Source: an uncultured Bacteroides sp. (lineage in GTDB: Bacteria > Bacteroidota > Bacteroidia > Bacteroidales > Bacteroidaceae). Taken from it: a stretch of 64,000 bases of DNA. Location of the stretch: contig CASENS010000093.1 in the NCBI GenBank assembly GCA_949289345.1, positions 1-64,000 of the forward strand, written 5' to 3'. The position numbers were made by a program, and so were the translations under genes. Each line of letters begins with the position of its first letter. Positions within the stretch are counted from its first letter, which is position 1. This document shows, piece after piece, positions 33,151-40,245 of the stretch. Below the pieces are notes generated by a model, which had not been told where the DNA came from, did no database searches, and was given only the letters and a program-made list of their open reading frames with translations.

Positions 33151-34653
33151 TTACTCCCATTCCCGATAGCTGAACTCCGTAAACCGGACCTCGCCTTCGC
33201 CGTAGGCAAAGAGTCCCGGCAACAGACCTTGAAAGTCGTCCAGCATATTGTGATGATAGCCGGAAGCCTCCATACCCCATTGCTCTTTCGTCCAATGCTG
33301 TCCGTCGTAACTATAGTAACCCGTGACGACATGGTGTTCGTTGCGCAGCTTCAGCCAGATGGCTTTCGACGTATCCGGTTTTCCGGTATTTCGTTGTTTC
33401 CCTCTGCGCCAACGGTATTTGCCTTGCCGTCCGTATCCGGTTCCCAGGTAGAACCGGTCGTTGTAGTAGAGGATGAGACCTCCCACCGCATCGGGGTCGC
33501 ACTCCATCTTCACGCTTACCTCGTAACTATGCGCCCCGGTCACGAACAGGATGGGAGAGGATTGGGCGGGGTTGTCCCCTTGTGCCCGCAGGCATAGCGA
33601 ATCGGTACCTGTGCGGAAGCGTGCGGGGTCGTATTGTTGGTAGAATTTCCATTCCAGTCCTACGCGAAACCGATTGAGAGGCCGATGAGGCGGTTCGTCC
33701 GTTTGTCCGAAAGGAGTGGGCAGAGGCTGATTGGCTTGTTTTCCCGTAGGAGCTTCCAGCCATCCGTCCGCCGTGAGTCGCACGGGTTCCAACAACGTTT
33801 GTCGTCCCAGGGTCAGGAAACCTTTCTCGTAAGCATGGTAAACTATCCACCATCGGCCGTCCGGCGTATCGATGAGCGACCCGTGTCCTTTGGACCACCA
33901 ATGTTCATCGGCACTGTATGTATGCAGCAAGGGATTGTTCGGAGCGTTCTCCCACGGTCCGTCCACTGACTTCGAGCGAGCCACTATGGTCATGTGGGTC
34001 GTAGCCGGTCCTGCCGTGCCTCCTTGGGCGTTCAACAGGTAGTAATATTCGCCTATCTTCTTCATTTTGGGACCTTCCAGGGCAAAGCCTTCTACGGTCC
34101 AATCCTGTGGGATGGGCCAACCGTCGTACACTTTTTCCAGTTCGTCGATAGTGGATAGTCCGTCCTCAGCCAGCCGGATGCGATGCCCTCCGCTAAGGAA
34201 GAGCCAACGCTTGCCCGTTTCCTCGTCGACTACGTGGCAAGGATCTATCCATCGTCCCACCTGCAAGTCGATGGGTTGGCTCCAAGGTCCTTCGGGTGAG
34301 TCGGCATACACGACATAATTGCTGAAATCGTCATTCCCTTGGCTGACGGTGAAGTAGATGTAGAACCTCCCGTCGTGTTTACAGATGTCCGGTGCCCATA
34401 CCGAGCCAAGATGTTCGCTGAGTGCGAAGCTGACAGGTTCCCAGTTCACCAAATCCCGTGAGTGGAAGACGGTCAGTCCCGGCACATAATTGAACGCCGA
34501 ATGAGTCATGTAGTAATCCTCTCCGTCCCTCACGATGGTAGGATCCGGATAGTCACCCCCTAAGATGGGATTGGTGAACGTCGTGGCATGCGATGCTGTG
34601 GAGACCAACAACATGAATAGCCATAGCAATGCGTGTTGAAGTTGTTTGGACAT
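33151..34653 (-). CDS. Secreted GH43-family glycosidase (xylosidase/arabinofuranosidase-like)
   Basis: The 500-residue product has a signal peptide (MSKQLQHALLWLFMLLVSTASHA). The catalytic propeller (about 25-310) shows the general base in DYPDPTIVRDGEDYYM, the pKa-modulating Asp in VWAPDICKHDGRFYIYF and the acid Glu in FALEGPKMKKIG. Residues about 325-500 are a concanavalin-like beta-sandwich (FRVGLEWKFYQQYDP... YYNDRFYLGTGYG), the accessory domain common in two-domain GH43 enzymes. Known members remove xylose or arabinose from polysaccharide side chains. It follows susD in the locus, after a 96-bp spacer with a hairpin. Confidence 0.9.
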   Translation of the reverse strand: MSKQLQHALLWLFMLLVSTASHATTFTNPILGGDYPDPTIVRDGEDYYMTHSAFNYVPGLTVFHSRDLVNWEPVSFALSEHLGSVWAPDICKHDGRFYIYFTVSQGNDDFSNYVVYADSPEGPWSQPIDLQVGRWIDPCHVVDEETGKRWLFLSGGHRIRLAEDGLSTIDELEKVYDGWPIPQDWTVEGFALEGPKMKKIGEYYYLLNAQGGTAGPATTHMTIVARSKSVDGPWENAPNNPLLHTYSADEHWWSKGHGSLIDTPDGRWWIVYHAYEKGFLTLGRQTLLEPVRLTADGWLEAPTGKQANQPLPTPFGQTDEPPHRPLNRFRVGLEWKFYQQYDPARFRTGTDSLCLRAQGDNPAQSSPILFVTGAHSYEVSVKMECDPDAVGGLILYYNDRFYLGTGYGRQGKYRWRRGKQRNTGKPDTSKAIWLKLRNEHHVVTGYYSYDGQHWTKEQWGMEASGYHHNMLDDFQGLLPGLFAYGEGEVRFTEFSYREWE

Positions 34654-34668
34654 AAGTCGTTTGAAATG

Positions 34669-34720
34669 GAGGAAGCCCCTCCTTATCCCTCCTTTGTGGA
34701 GAGAATGGAGGAGCTTCTTC
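34669..34720 (-). terminator. Hairpin between susD and the GH43 gene
   Basis: GAGGAAGCCCCTCC (34669-34682) and GGAGGAGCTTCTTC (34707-34720) pair over 12 of 14 positions, with an internal CCTCC/GGAG element. On the minus strand it may end part of the susCD transcript, giving lower expression of the enzymes, or protect the 3' end of the susD message. There is no strong T-run. Confidence 0.4.
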
Positions 34721-34749
34721 GATTTATTATTAAAAAACCTATTGAAAAA

Positions 34750-36459
34750 TTAGTAACCCGGATTCTGTGTGAATGTTCCGTTGCTTTGGTCGATGACCGA
34801 TTGCGGGATAGGACGCACCAAGATGTGTTCATCCATCTGGTTGTCGCGTGCCGCCAAGTTGTTGTGTGCCAACGTGCGCTCAATCAGCTTGCCGGTTCGC
34901 TTCAGATCCATCCAGCGCTTGTATTCGCCTACCAGTTCGCGGGCACGTTCGTCGAGGATGAAGTCGATGTCTACGTCCGATGCCGTAATCAGCATATCCG
35001 CTTCATGTCCTGTGACGGCTGCCCGTTGGCGGATGGCGTTCAGGCGTTCGGCTGCCTGTTCGGTGTTTCCCATCTGATAGTAGGCTTCGGCTGCCATCAG
35101 GTAGGTATCTGCCAGTCGGAACAGGAAGATATCTTTGGTGCTGGTGTAACTGGTATTATTAGATGGGAAAGTAGCATTCGGGTCATAGAACTTCCATACC
35201 ATGGGACTCATACCTGCTCCTCCCATGCTCTCAATGTCTTGCTTCCAGCGGTCTTTGGTAATGATGATGGCGTTGGGATGTTCGGCGATGACGGCCAATG
35301 AGTCTTCGCGTGTGAACGGTTGGTCATATTTCGGGAAGTAGACGCGTAGGTCGCCCACTTCCAATCCGATGGTCGGGTCAGCTTTTGTCGCATAGAACTC
35401 GCTCTTGAACGTATCGTCGTAACGACTGTCCATGTCAGTATTGAACAAGGAGTACAGGAATTGGGTACACATAAACTGATTCTTTTTCCAGCCGTACGTG
35501 GTGTTGCCTATTTCGAATCCGCTGACTACCTTGTTCCATAATTCAAACCCGAAGAGACATTGCTGTCCATTCCCGCCATACTGACTGCCGAGTGAACTGG
35601 CATCGTATTGTACGGAAAAGATGATTTCACTGTTTTGTTCATTGCCTGAGCGGAATACATCGGCAAAGGTCGGTTGTAAGGCATACGTATTGCCATTGAT
35701 AACCTCGTCGCATAAGGCAGCAGCCTGTGAGAAGTCGTCTGCCTGGGCAAAGTCTTTATAGCCACGTGTGAGGTGTACCAAGGCTTGCAGATGCTTCACG
35801 GCTCCACGGGTAATGCGCCCGTAGTCGCTTTGGGTTTCGGGCAGCACATCTACGGTAGCGTCCAGTTCCGTAAGAATGAAGTCATAGACCTCGGCTTCCG
35901 TATGCTTGGGGAACTCAACGACCGGTGTCTCGATTTCTTCGGTCACAATGGCAATTTCGCCGAATTGCTCTACCAGTAAATAGTAGTAATAGGCACGGAG
36001 GAAACGTACTTCGGCTACCCGTTGTGCTTTGGTCGCTTCCGAAAGACCGTTTATGCCGGATTCGGCTTTGTTGATAACCGTGTTGCAAATTTGTATACCA
36101 TAGTATACATTGGAATAGAAGTTGCTGACAAACTCGTTTTGTGAGTCTAATGTGCCATACTCATTAAGTTCGCGGCTGTAGACGTCACGGTTGCCATAGC
36201 TTCCGCTGATAAGTTCACTTTCGCCACGGGTATAGATGTCTACTCCGAGGCAAAAGAGCCACGGTTCGTTTTTCCAAATGGACCGCAACGAAGAATAGGC
36301 CCCGTTGACTAAGCTTTCGAATCCGTCGGCGTCGGCAAAGTATTCGTTTGAATTGATGTTGCTTCGGTTTTCCTCTTCCAGAAAGTCGGAACAGGATGTG
36401 GCACCTCCCGCCATGCAAAAGCACAGAAAGGATGAAAGGATAATATCTTTTGTTTTCAT
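34750..36459 (-). CDS. SusD/RagB-family outer-membrane glycan-binding lipoprotein
   Basis: The 569-residue protein begins with a lipoprotein signal (MKTKDIILSSFLCFCMAGGATSC). The SusD features are SCSDFLEEENRSN at the mature N-terminus, then TPR-like helices (LVNGAYSSLRSIW, AEVRFLRAYYYYLLVEQFGEI) and the C-terminal FILDERARELVGEYKRWMDLKR. Such proteins sit on top of the SusC barrel as a lid and deliver oligosaccharides. It starts 12 bp after the susC stop, in the same operon. The ligand is not evident from sequence. Confidence 0.96.
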   Translation of the reverse strand: MKTKDIILSSFLCFCMAGGATSCSDFLEEENRSNINSNEYFADADGFESLVNGAYSSLRSIWKNEPWLFCLGVDIYTRGESELISGSYGNRDVYSRELNEYGTLDSQNEFVSNFYSNVYYGIQICNTVINKAESGINGLSEATKAQRVAEVRFLRAYYYYLLVEQFGEIAIVTEEIETPVVEFPKHTEAEVYDFILTELDATVDVLPETQSDYGRITRGAVKHLQALVHLTRGYKDFAQADDFSQAAALCDEVINGNTYALQPTFADVFRSGNEQNSEIIFSVQYDASSLGSQYGGNGQQCLFGFELWNKVVSGFEIGNTTYGWKKNQFMCTQFLYSLFNTDMDSRYDDTFKSEFYATKADPTIGLEVGDLRVYFPKYDQPFTREDSLAVIAEHPNAIIITKDRWKQDIESMGGAGMSPMVWKFYDPNATFPSNNTSYTSTKDIFLFRLADTYLMAAEAYYQMGNTEQAAERLNAIRQRAAVTGHEADMLITASDVDIDFILDERARELVGEYKRWMDLKRTGKLIERTLAHNNLAARDNQMDEHILVRPIPQSVIDQSNGTFTQNPGY

Positions 36460-36471
36460 GTCAGTCAGTAT

Positions 36472-39400
36472 TTAGAATTCGATTTTCGTTCCTATTAAAT
36501 AAGTGGTGTAGCCAGTGGCCGTTCCCCACGTGTTCTGGGTAGCCCATTCGGGGTCATATCCTTTGTAGGATGTAAACGTGAACGGATTGTTCGTCGTGAA
36601 ATACAGGCGTGCGTTCTTGATGCCGACTTTCTGCATCCATGTCTTGGGTAGGTTCCATCCCAGAGTGATGGCGCCGATACGGACGAACGACACGTCTACA
36701 TAACGCATAGCGTCGTAATACTGTCCGCGGTTGCCGGGTTGCGGATATTTGTTGCTGGGGTTGGTCGCAGTCCAGTAGGGTACGTCCACCTGGTTGTAGT
36801 TGCCTTCGAAGGTCATGAATGATGACATGAAGGCATCTTGCACCTGTGCGCCTTGTTGTGTGTAGAGATAAACGGACAGGTCAAAGTCTTTGTAACGGAA
36901 TGTGTTTGTCATACTTCCTATCCACTTCGGCGAGCGTTGGCCGATAATCTGGCGGTCGTCAGCGTTGATGACACCGTTGTTATCCACGTCTTTTACCCGT
37001 ACTTGACCGGGCTTTTGACCATATTTGGCTGCTTCATCGGCTTCGTCGGTTTGCCAGATGCCGATGAATTCATAGTCGTAATTGACATCCACAGGCTCGC
37101 CAATGAACCATTTGTTGGCCACATCGTCCACTTTCCCGTTATATAGTTCCACGATTTCGTTACGGTTCTTGGAGAACGTAATGTCCGTTTCCCACGTAAA
37201 GTCCTTGGTACGTACATTTACCGTATTGAGTTGAAGTTCCACACCGACGTTGCGTACGTGGCCGATGTTGTCCCAAATAGATGTCCATCCGCTGGTGCTG
37301 GGCAGTTTGCGTTGCATGATGAGATCCTTGGCATCGCGACGATACACATCGATGGCACCGTTGATGCGGCTGTCGAAGAAACCGAAGTCCAGACCGACGT
37401 TGATTTCGTATGTCTTTTCCCACGAGAGATTGCGGTTGGCCAGTCCGTCTTTCCAATAAGCAGGTACGGTAGTGCCGCCAAAGTCATAATTCTTCTGCGA
37501 GATGCCGGATTGGGTTCCATAGATGGCTACCGCATCGTTACCTGTCGTACCATAGCTGAGACGGAGTTTCAGATTGCTTAGCTTGTCAAAACGTTGCATG
37601 AATTCCTCTTCAGATACTCGCCATGCCAAGGCTGCCGAGGGGAAGAACGCCCACTTGTTGCCTTCTGCCAGACGGGACGAACCGTCGTAACGTCCGGAGA
37701 CGGTGAGCAGGTAGCGGTCGTTGTATGAATATTGGATACGGGCCAGGTAAGAAGCCAGTGTGCGCTTCTCAAAGTCGGTTGTTGACTTGGTCACGTTGCT
37801 CAATCCCGATGCGCCCATATTGTACCATTCACTGTTGTAGGAGAAGCTCTTGGCACTCTGGTTGGAGTATTCCCACTGTTCCATCTGGATGCTTTGCACG
37901 AAACTGGCGTTAAGGTTGTGCAAGCCGAAGCGTTTCTCGTAAGTGACCTGGTTGTCCCATACGTACGACCAGAAAGTGGTCTGGTTGTAGTCGGCAGTGG
38001 TACTTTCCGGATTATGGTTGGAGTTCTTCGAATTCGGGCCGATGTATACACCTTCACGCTTATAAATAAATTGTGGAGCGAACTGTGAACGAAGGGTTAA
38101 TCCTTCAATGGGTTTCAGTTGCAGATAGATGTTACCGAACATGCGATAGCGTTTATTTTGCCGGTGTTCGCCGTCTTCACTGGTTTCCAATAGCGGATTA
38201 CTGCAGACATCGTTGCGGTAGACGTAGTAGGTCAAGTTTCCTTCTTCGTCATACGGATAGGCCACACCCGGTAGGCGGAAAGCCGAACGCAGAGCCTCGT
38301 AGCTACCTATGTTTTGTACGCTGTGCGTGAAATAAAGACTACCACCGGCTTCCCAATATTTGGAGAGCTTCCGGTTGAGGTTAAGGTGCATGTTGTAACG
38401 GTTGAAATCCTGATCATCAATGGTTCCTTCTTCATGCAGTTGTCCCAAACCGATGGAGAAAGTACCATGTTCGTCGCCACCGGATGCGGTGACGGTGTTG
38501 CTGTACTGCTGTCCGTTGCGCATGACCAAGTCCACCCAGTCGGTATAGTTCCGGCTGTCGATGCGTTCCCATTCTTCCGGAGTGAAGAAATCAGCATTGG
38601 ATCGGTCCGTACTTTTTCCTTGTGCGGTGAACATTTCTGTACGGAACTGTACGAATTCATCGGTTGTCATCATGTCGGGCAGATTGCTGGCCTTGCGTAC
38701 GCCCCAATAGCCGTCGTAACTGATGCTGACTTTCCCTTCCTTGCCTCGTTTGGTAGTGACAATGATGACACCGTTGGCACCACGGCTACCATAGATGGCT
38801 GTTGCGGAAGCATCTTTCAATACGTCAATCTTTTCAATATCGGCGGGGTTCAAGTCGCTGGCATCGGATGTGGTAGGAATTCCGTCGATAACCCAGAGCG
38901 GTGAGTTACTGTTATTAATGGAGCTTAACCCGCGGACCACGATGTTGTAGCTTCCTCCCGGACGGGCTGCATTACGGGTGATGTTCACACCGGAGATTTT
39001 CCCCTGCATGGCATCGATGGCATTGGTTTGTGAGGCGGCGGTCAGGTTGTCTGCGTCCAGTGAAGATACCGAACCAGTCACATCACTGCGCTTCACACTA
39101 CCGTAACCCACTACCACCACTTCGTCCAGCAGTTCGTTGTCTTCTTTCAACGTGATGTCCAAGGATTGTCCGGCCGTAGCTTTCACTTCCACCGTCTTAT
39201 AGCCAATGTAGGAGATGACCAGTGTCGCTCCTTGTTTTACCGTCAAGGTGAAGTTGCCGTTCATATCTGTAATGATGCCGTTCCCTTCATTACCTTTCTC
39301 TATGACACTGGCGCCGATTACCGGCCCCATGGCATCCCTTACGATACCTTTCACAATCATGTTGGCTTGTTGTTGCACCGTTTCCACTTGCAAGGCTTCA

Positions 39401-39504
39401 TGAGCATCGGCTCGGGCCGTCAACGGATGTCCGGCCATGAAACCCGCACAAATCAACACAGCCATCGCTGTCTTGACATTCATTTGGCATGAATCTGATT
39501 TCAT
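36472..39504 (-). CDS. SusC/RagA-family TonB-dependent receptor
   Basis: The 1010-residue protein has a signal peptide, a carboxypeptidase-regulatory-like domain (IVKGIVRDAMGPVIGASV...; about 48-135), the SusC motif VVVGYGSVKRSDVTGS, a plug (INNSNSPLWVIDG and GSRGANGVIIVTTKRG) and a C-terminal 22-strand barrel ending in YLIGTKIEF. It imports oligosaccharides through the outer membrane with TonB energy. The start may be the ATG at 39504 or 39483. It has an -7 box at 39570-39577 and a likely operator just upstream, and it heads the susC-susD-GH43-GH43 operon divergent from the hybrid sensor. Confidence 0.97.
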   Translation of the reverse strand: MKSDSCQMNVKTAMAVLICAGFMAGHPLTARADAHEALQVETVQQQANMIVKGIVRDAMGPVIGASVIEKGNEGNGIITDMNGNFTLTVKQGATLVISYIGYKTVEVKATAGQSLDITLKEDNELLDEVVVVGYGSVKRSDVTGSVSSLDADNLTAASQTNAIDAMQGKISGVNITRNAARPGGSYNIVVRGLSSINNSNSPLWVIDGIPTTSDASDLNPADIEKIDVLKDASATAIYGSRGANGVIIVTTKRGKEGKVSISYDGYWGVRKASNLPDMMTTDEFVQFRTEMFTAQGKSTDRSNADFFTPEEWERIDSRNYTDWVDLVMRNGQQYSNTVTASGGDEHGTFSIGLGQLHEEGTIDDQDFNRYNMHLNLNRKLSKYWEAGGSLYFTHSVQNIGSYEALRSAFRLPGVAYPYDEEGNLTYYVYRNDVCSNPLLETSEDGEHRQNKRYRMFGNIYLQLKPIEGLTLRSQFAPQFIYKREGVYIGPNSKNSNHNPESTTADYNQTTFWSYVWDNQVTYEKRFGLHNLNASFVQSIQMEQWEYSNQSAKSFSYNSEWYNMGASGLSNVTKSTTDFEKRTLASYLARIQYSYNDRYLLTVSGRYDGSSRLAEGNKWAFFPSAALAWRVSEEEFMQRFDKLSNLKLRLSYGTTGNDAVAIYGTQSGISQKNYDFGGTTVPAYWKDGLANRNLSWEKTYEINVGLDFGFFDSRINGAIDVYRRDAKDLIMQRKLPSTSGWTSIWDNIGHVRNVGVELQLNTVNVRTKDFTWETDITFSKNRNEIVELYNGKVDDVANKWFIGEPVDVNYDYEFIGIWQTDEADEAAKYGQKPGQVRVKDVDNNGVINADDRQIIGQRSPKWIGSMTNTFRYKDFDLSVYLYTQQGAQVQDAFMSSFMTFEGNYNQVDVPYWTATNPSNKYPQPGNRGQYYDAMRYVDVSFVRIGAITLGWNLPKTWMQKVGIKNARLYFTTNNPFTFTSYKGYDPEWATQNTWGTATGYTTYLIGTKIEF

Positions 39505-39569
39505 TGTTTTTCTGATATATTAGATGAATAAATATGTTGTCATTCCCTGCCTCTTCGTAGGGAACAGTG

Positions 39570-39600
39570 CAAATGTACTCTTTCGGGAGATAAGGGACAA
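39570..39600 (-). promoter_or_regulatory. susC promoter
   Basis: On the minus strand TACATTTG (complement of 39570-39577) is an exact -7 box, with TTGT (39597-39600) 19 bp upstream. Transcription would start near 39563. Confidence 0.6.
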
Positions 39601-39648
39601 TCGGCAAATTGGTCATGTAGCGGGACAATTCATGCAATGACCGATTTG
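39594..39648. promoter_or_regulatory. Likely operator of the hybrid two-component sensor
   Basis: GGGACAAT occurs as a direct repeat at 39594-39601 and 39622-39629. Interleaved is an inverted repeat CAAATTGGTCAT (39605-39616) / ATGACCGATTTG (39637-39648), 11 of 12 matching. This cluster covers positions about -31 to -85 of the susC promoter, where AraC-type output domains of hybrid sensors usually bind. Role inferred from position. Confidence 0.45.
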
Positions 39649-39798
39649 TCTATGGCAAATGCCGAGTTCTCCTCTGCCCGAAACCCTTTCACATATGCAT
39701 ATTTCTATATTGGTAAATGGGAATTTAACTGGCACACAGATGAGACAGATTAAACGAGATGACCACAGATTTGGATTTAATAAAGAATTAATGTAATC

Positions 39799-39989
39799 AA
39801 CTCCCCTCCTCCTGGGAGGTTGCTCTCCCCCGATAACGGGGGAGCAAGGAGGGGGTAGGTGCCCACCGGGCGGGGTGGTAGGATAAGAATGGTTCGGCCT
39901 ATTTACATTATATAGAATAGGAATCGCTTACGCGGCATGTTTCTCCTACCACCTCCCCCTACGGGTACTCCTCCTTCCGGAAGGAGGAG
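39799..39989. repeat. Compound G+C-rich inverted repeats
   Basis: This spacer holds CTCCCCCG/CGGGGGAG around ATAA (about 39825-39844), GGTGGTAGGA (39874-39883) paired with TCCTACCACC (39944-39953), and an uninterrupted 22-bp palindrome at 39968-39989 (core TTCCGGAA). It resembles the repeat at 8131-8217 in composition. No gene. It lies between susC and the hybrid sensor. Confidence 0.55.
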
Positions 39990-40033
39990 AATTCAGTTAC
40001 CATTTACTCCTAACCGATAAATTATCACTAAAG

Positions 40034-40168
40034 TTTCGCACAGTCGTTTACACAAAAGACAGTATCCAATATGAAAGGAATAAGTATCCAAGGATAAATG
40101 GACAAGTATCCAAGGATAGTCTGGCAAGTTATCAAGGATACTTAAATTAAGTCGGGACATGCACGAAA
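40034..40168. repeat. 22-bp period array, family B (copy B2), with imperfect flanking inverted repeats
   Basis: Units start at 40061, 40083, 40105 and 40127, all 22 bp apart. The two central ones share AGTATCCAAGGATA, the reverse complement of the B1 unit at 20928-21015. The flanks TTTCGCACAGTC (40034-40045) and GACATGCACGAAA (40156-40168) are imperfectly inverted. It sits about 40 bp upstream of the hybrid-sensor promoter. Confidence 0.55.
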
Positions 40169-40186
40169 GGAAACCCACCCAAGCAG

Positions 40187-40217
40187 TTGGCACATTCTTT
40201 TATTTGTCGTATATTTG
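40187..40217 (+). promoter_or_regulatory. Promoter of the hybrid sensor gene
   Basis: TTGG (40187-40190), 19 bp, TATATTTG (40210-40217, exact -7 match). The ATG at 40246 follows 28 bp later. Confidence 0.6.
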
Positions 40218-40245
40218 CCCTGCAATTATAACCTTAAAATAGCAT

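Noticed and set aside
8045..40148. 22-bp arrays as CRISPR arrays
   Set aside because: The whole unit repeats with no unique spacers between constant repeats, units are only 22 bp and degenerate, and no cas genes are present.
40061..40148. 22-bp arrays as plasmid-type iterons or a replication origin
   Set aside because: They occur at six scattered chromosomal spacers, with no rep gene or DnaA-box cluster recognised nearby.
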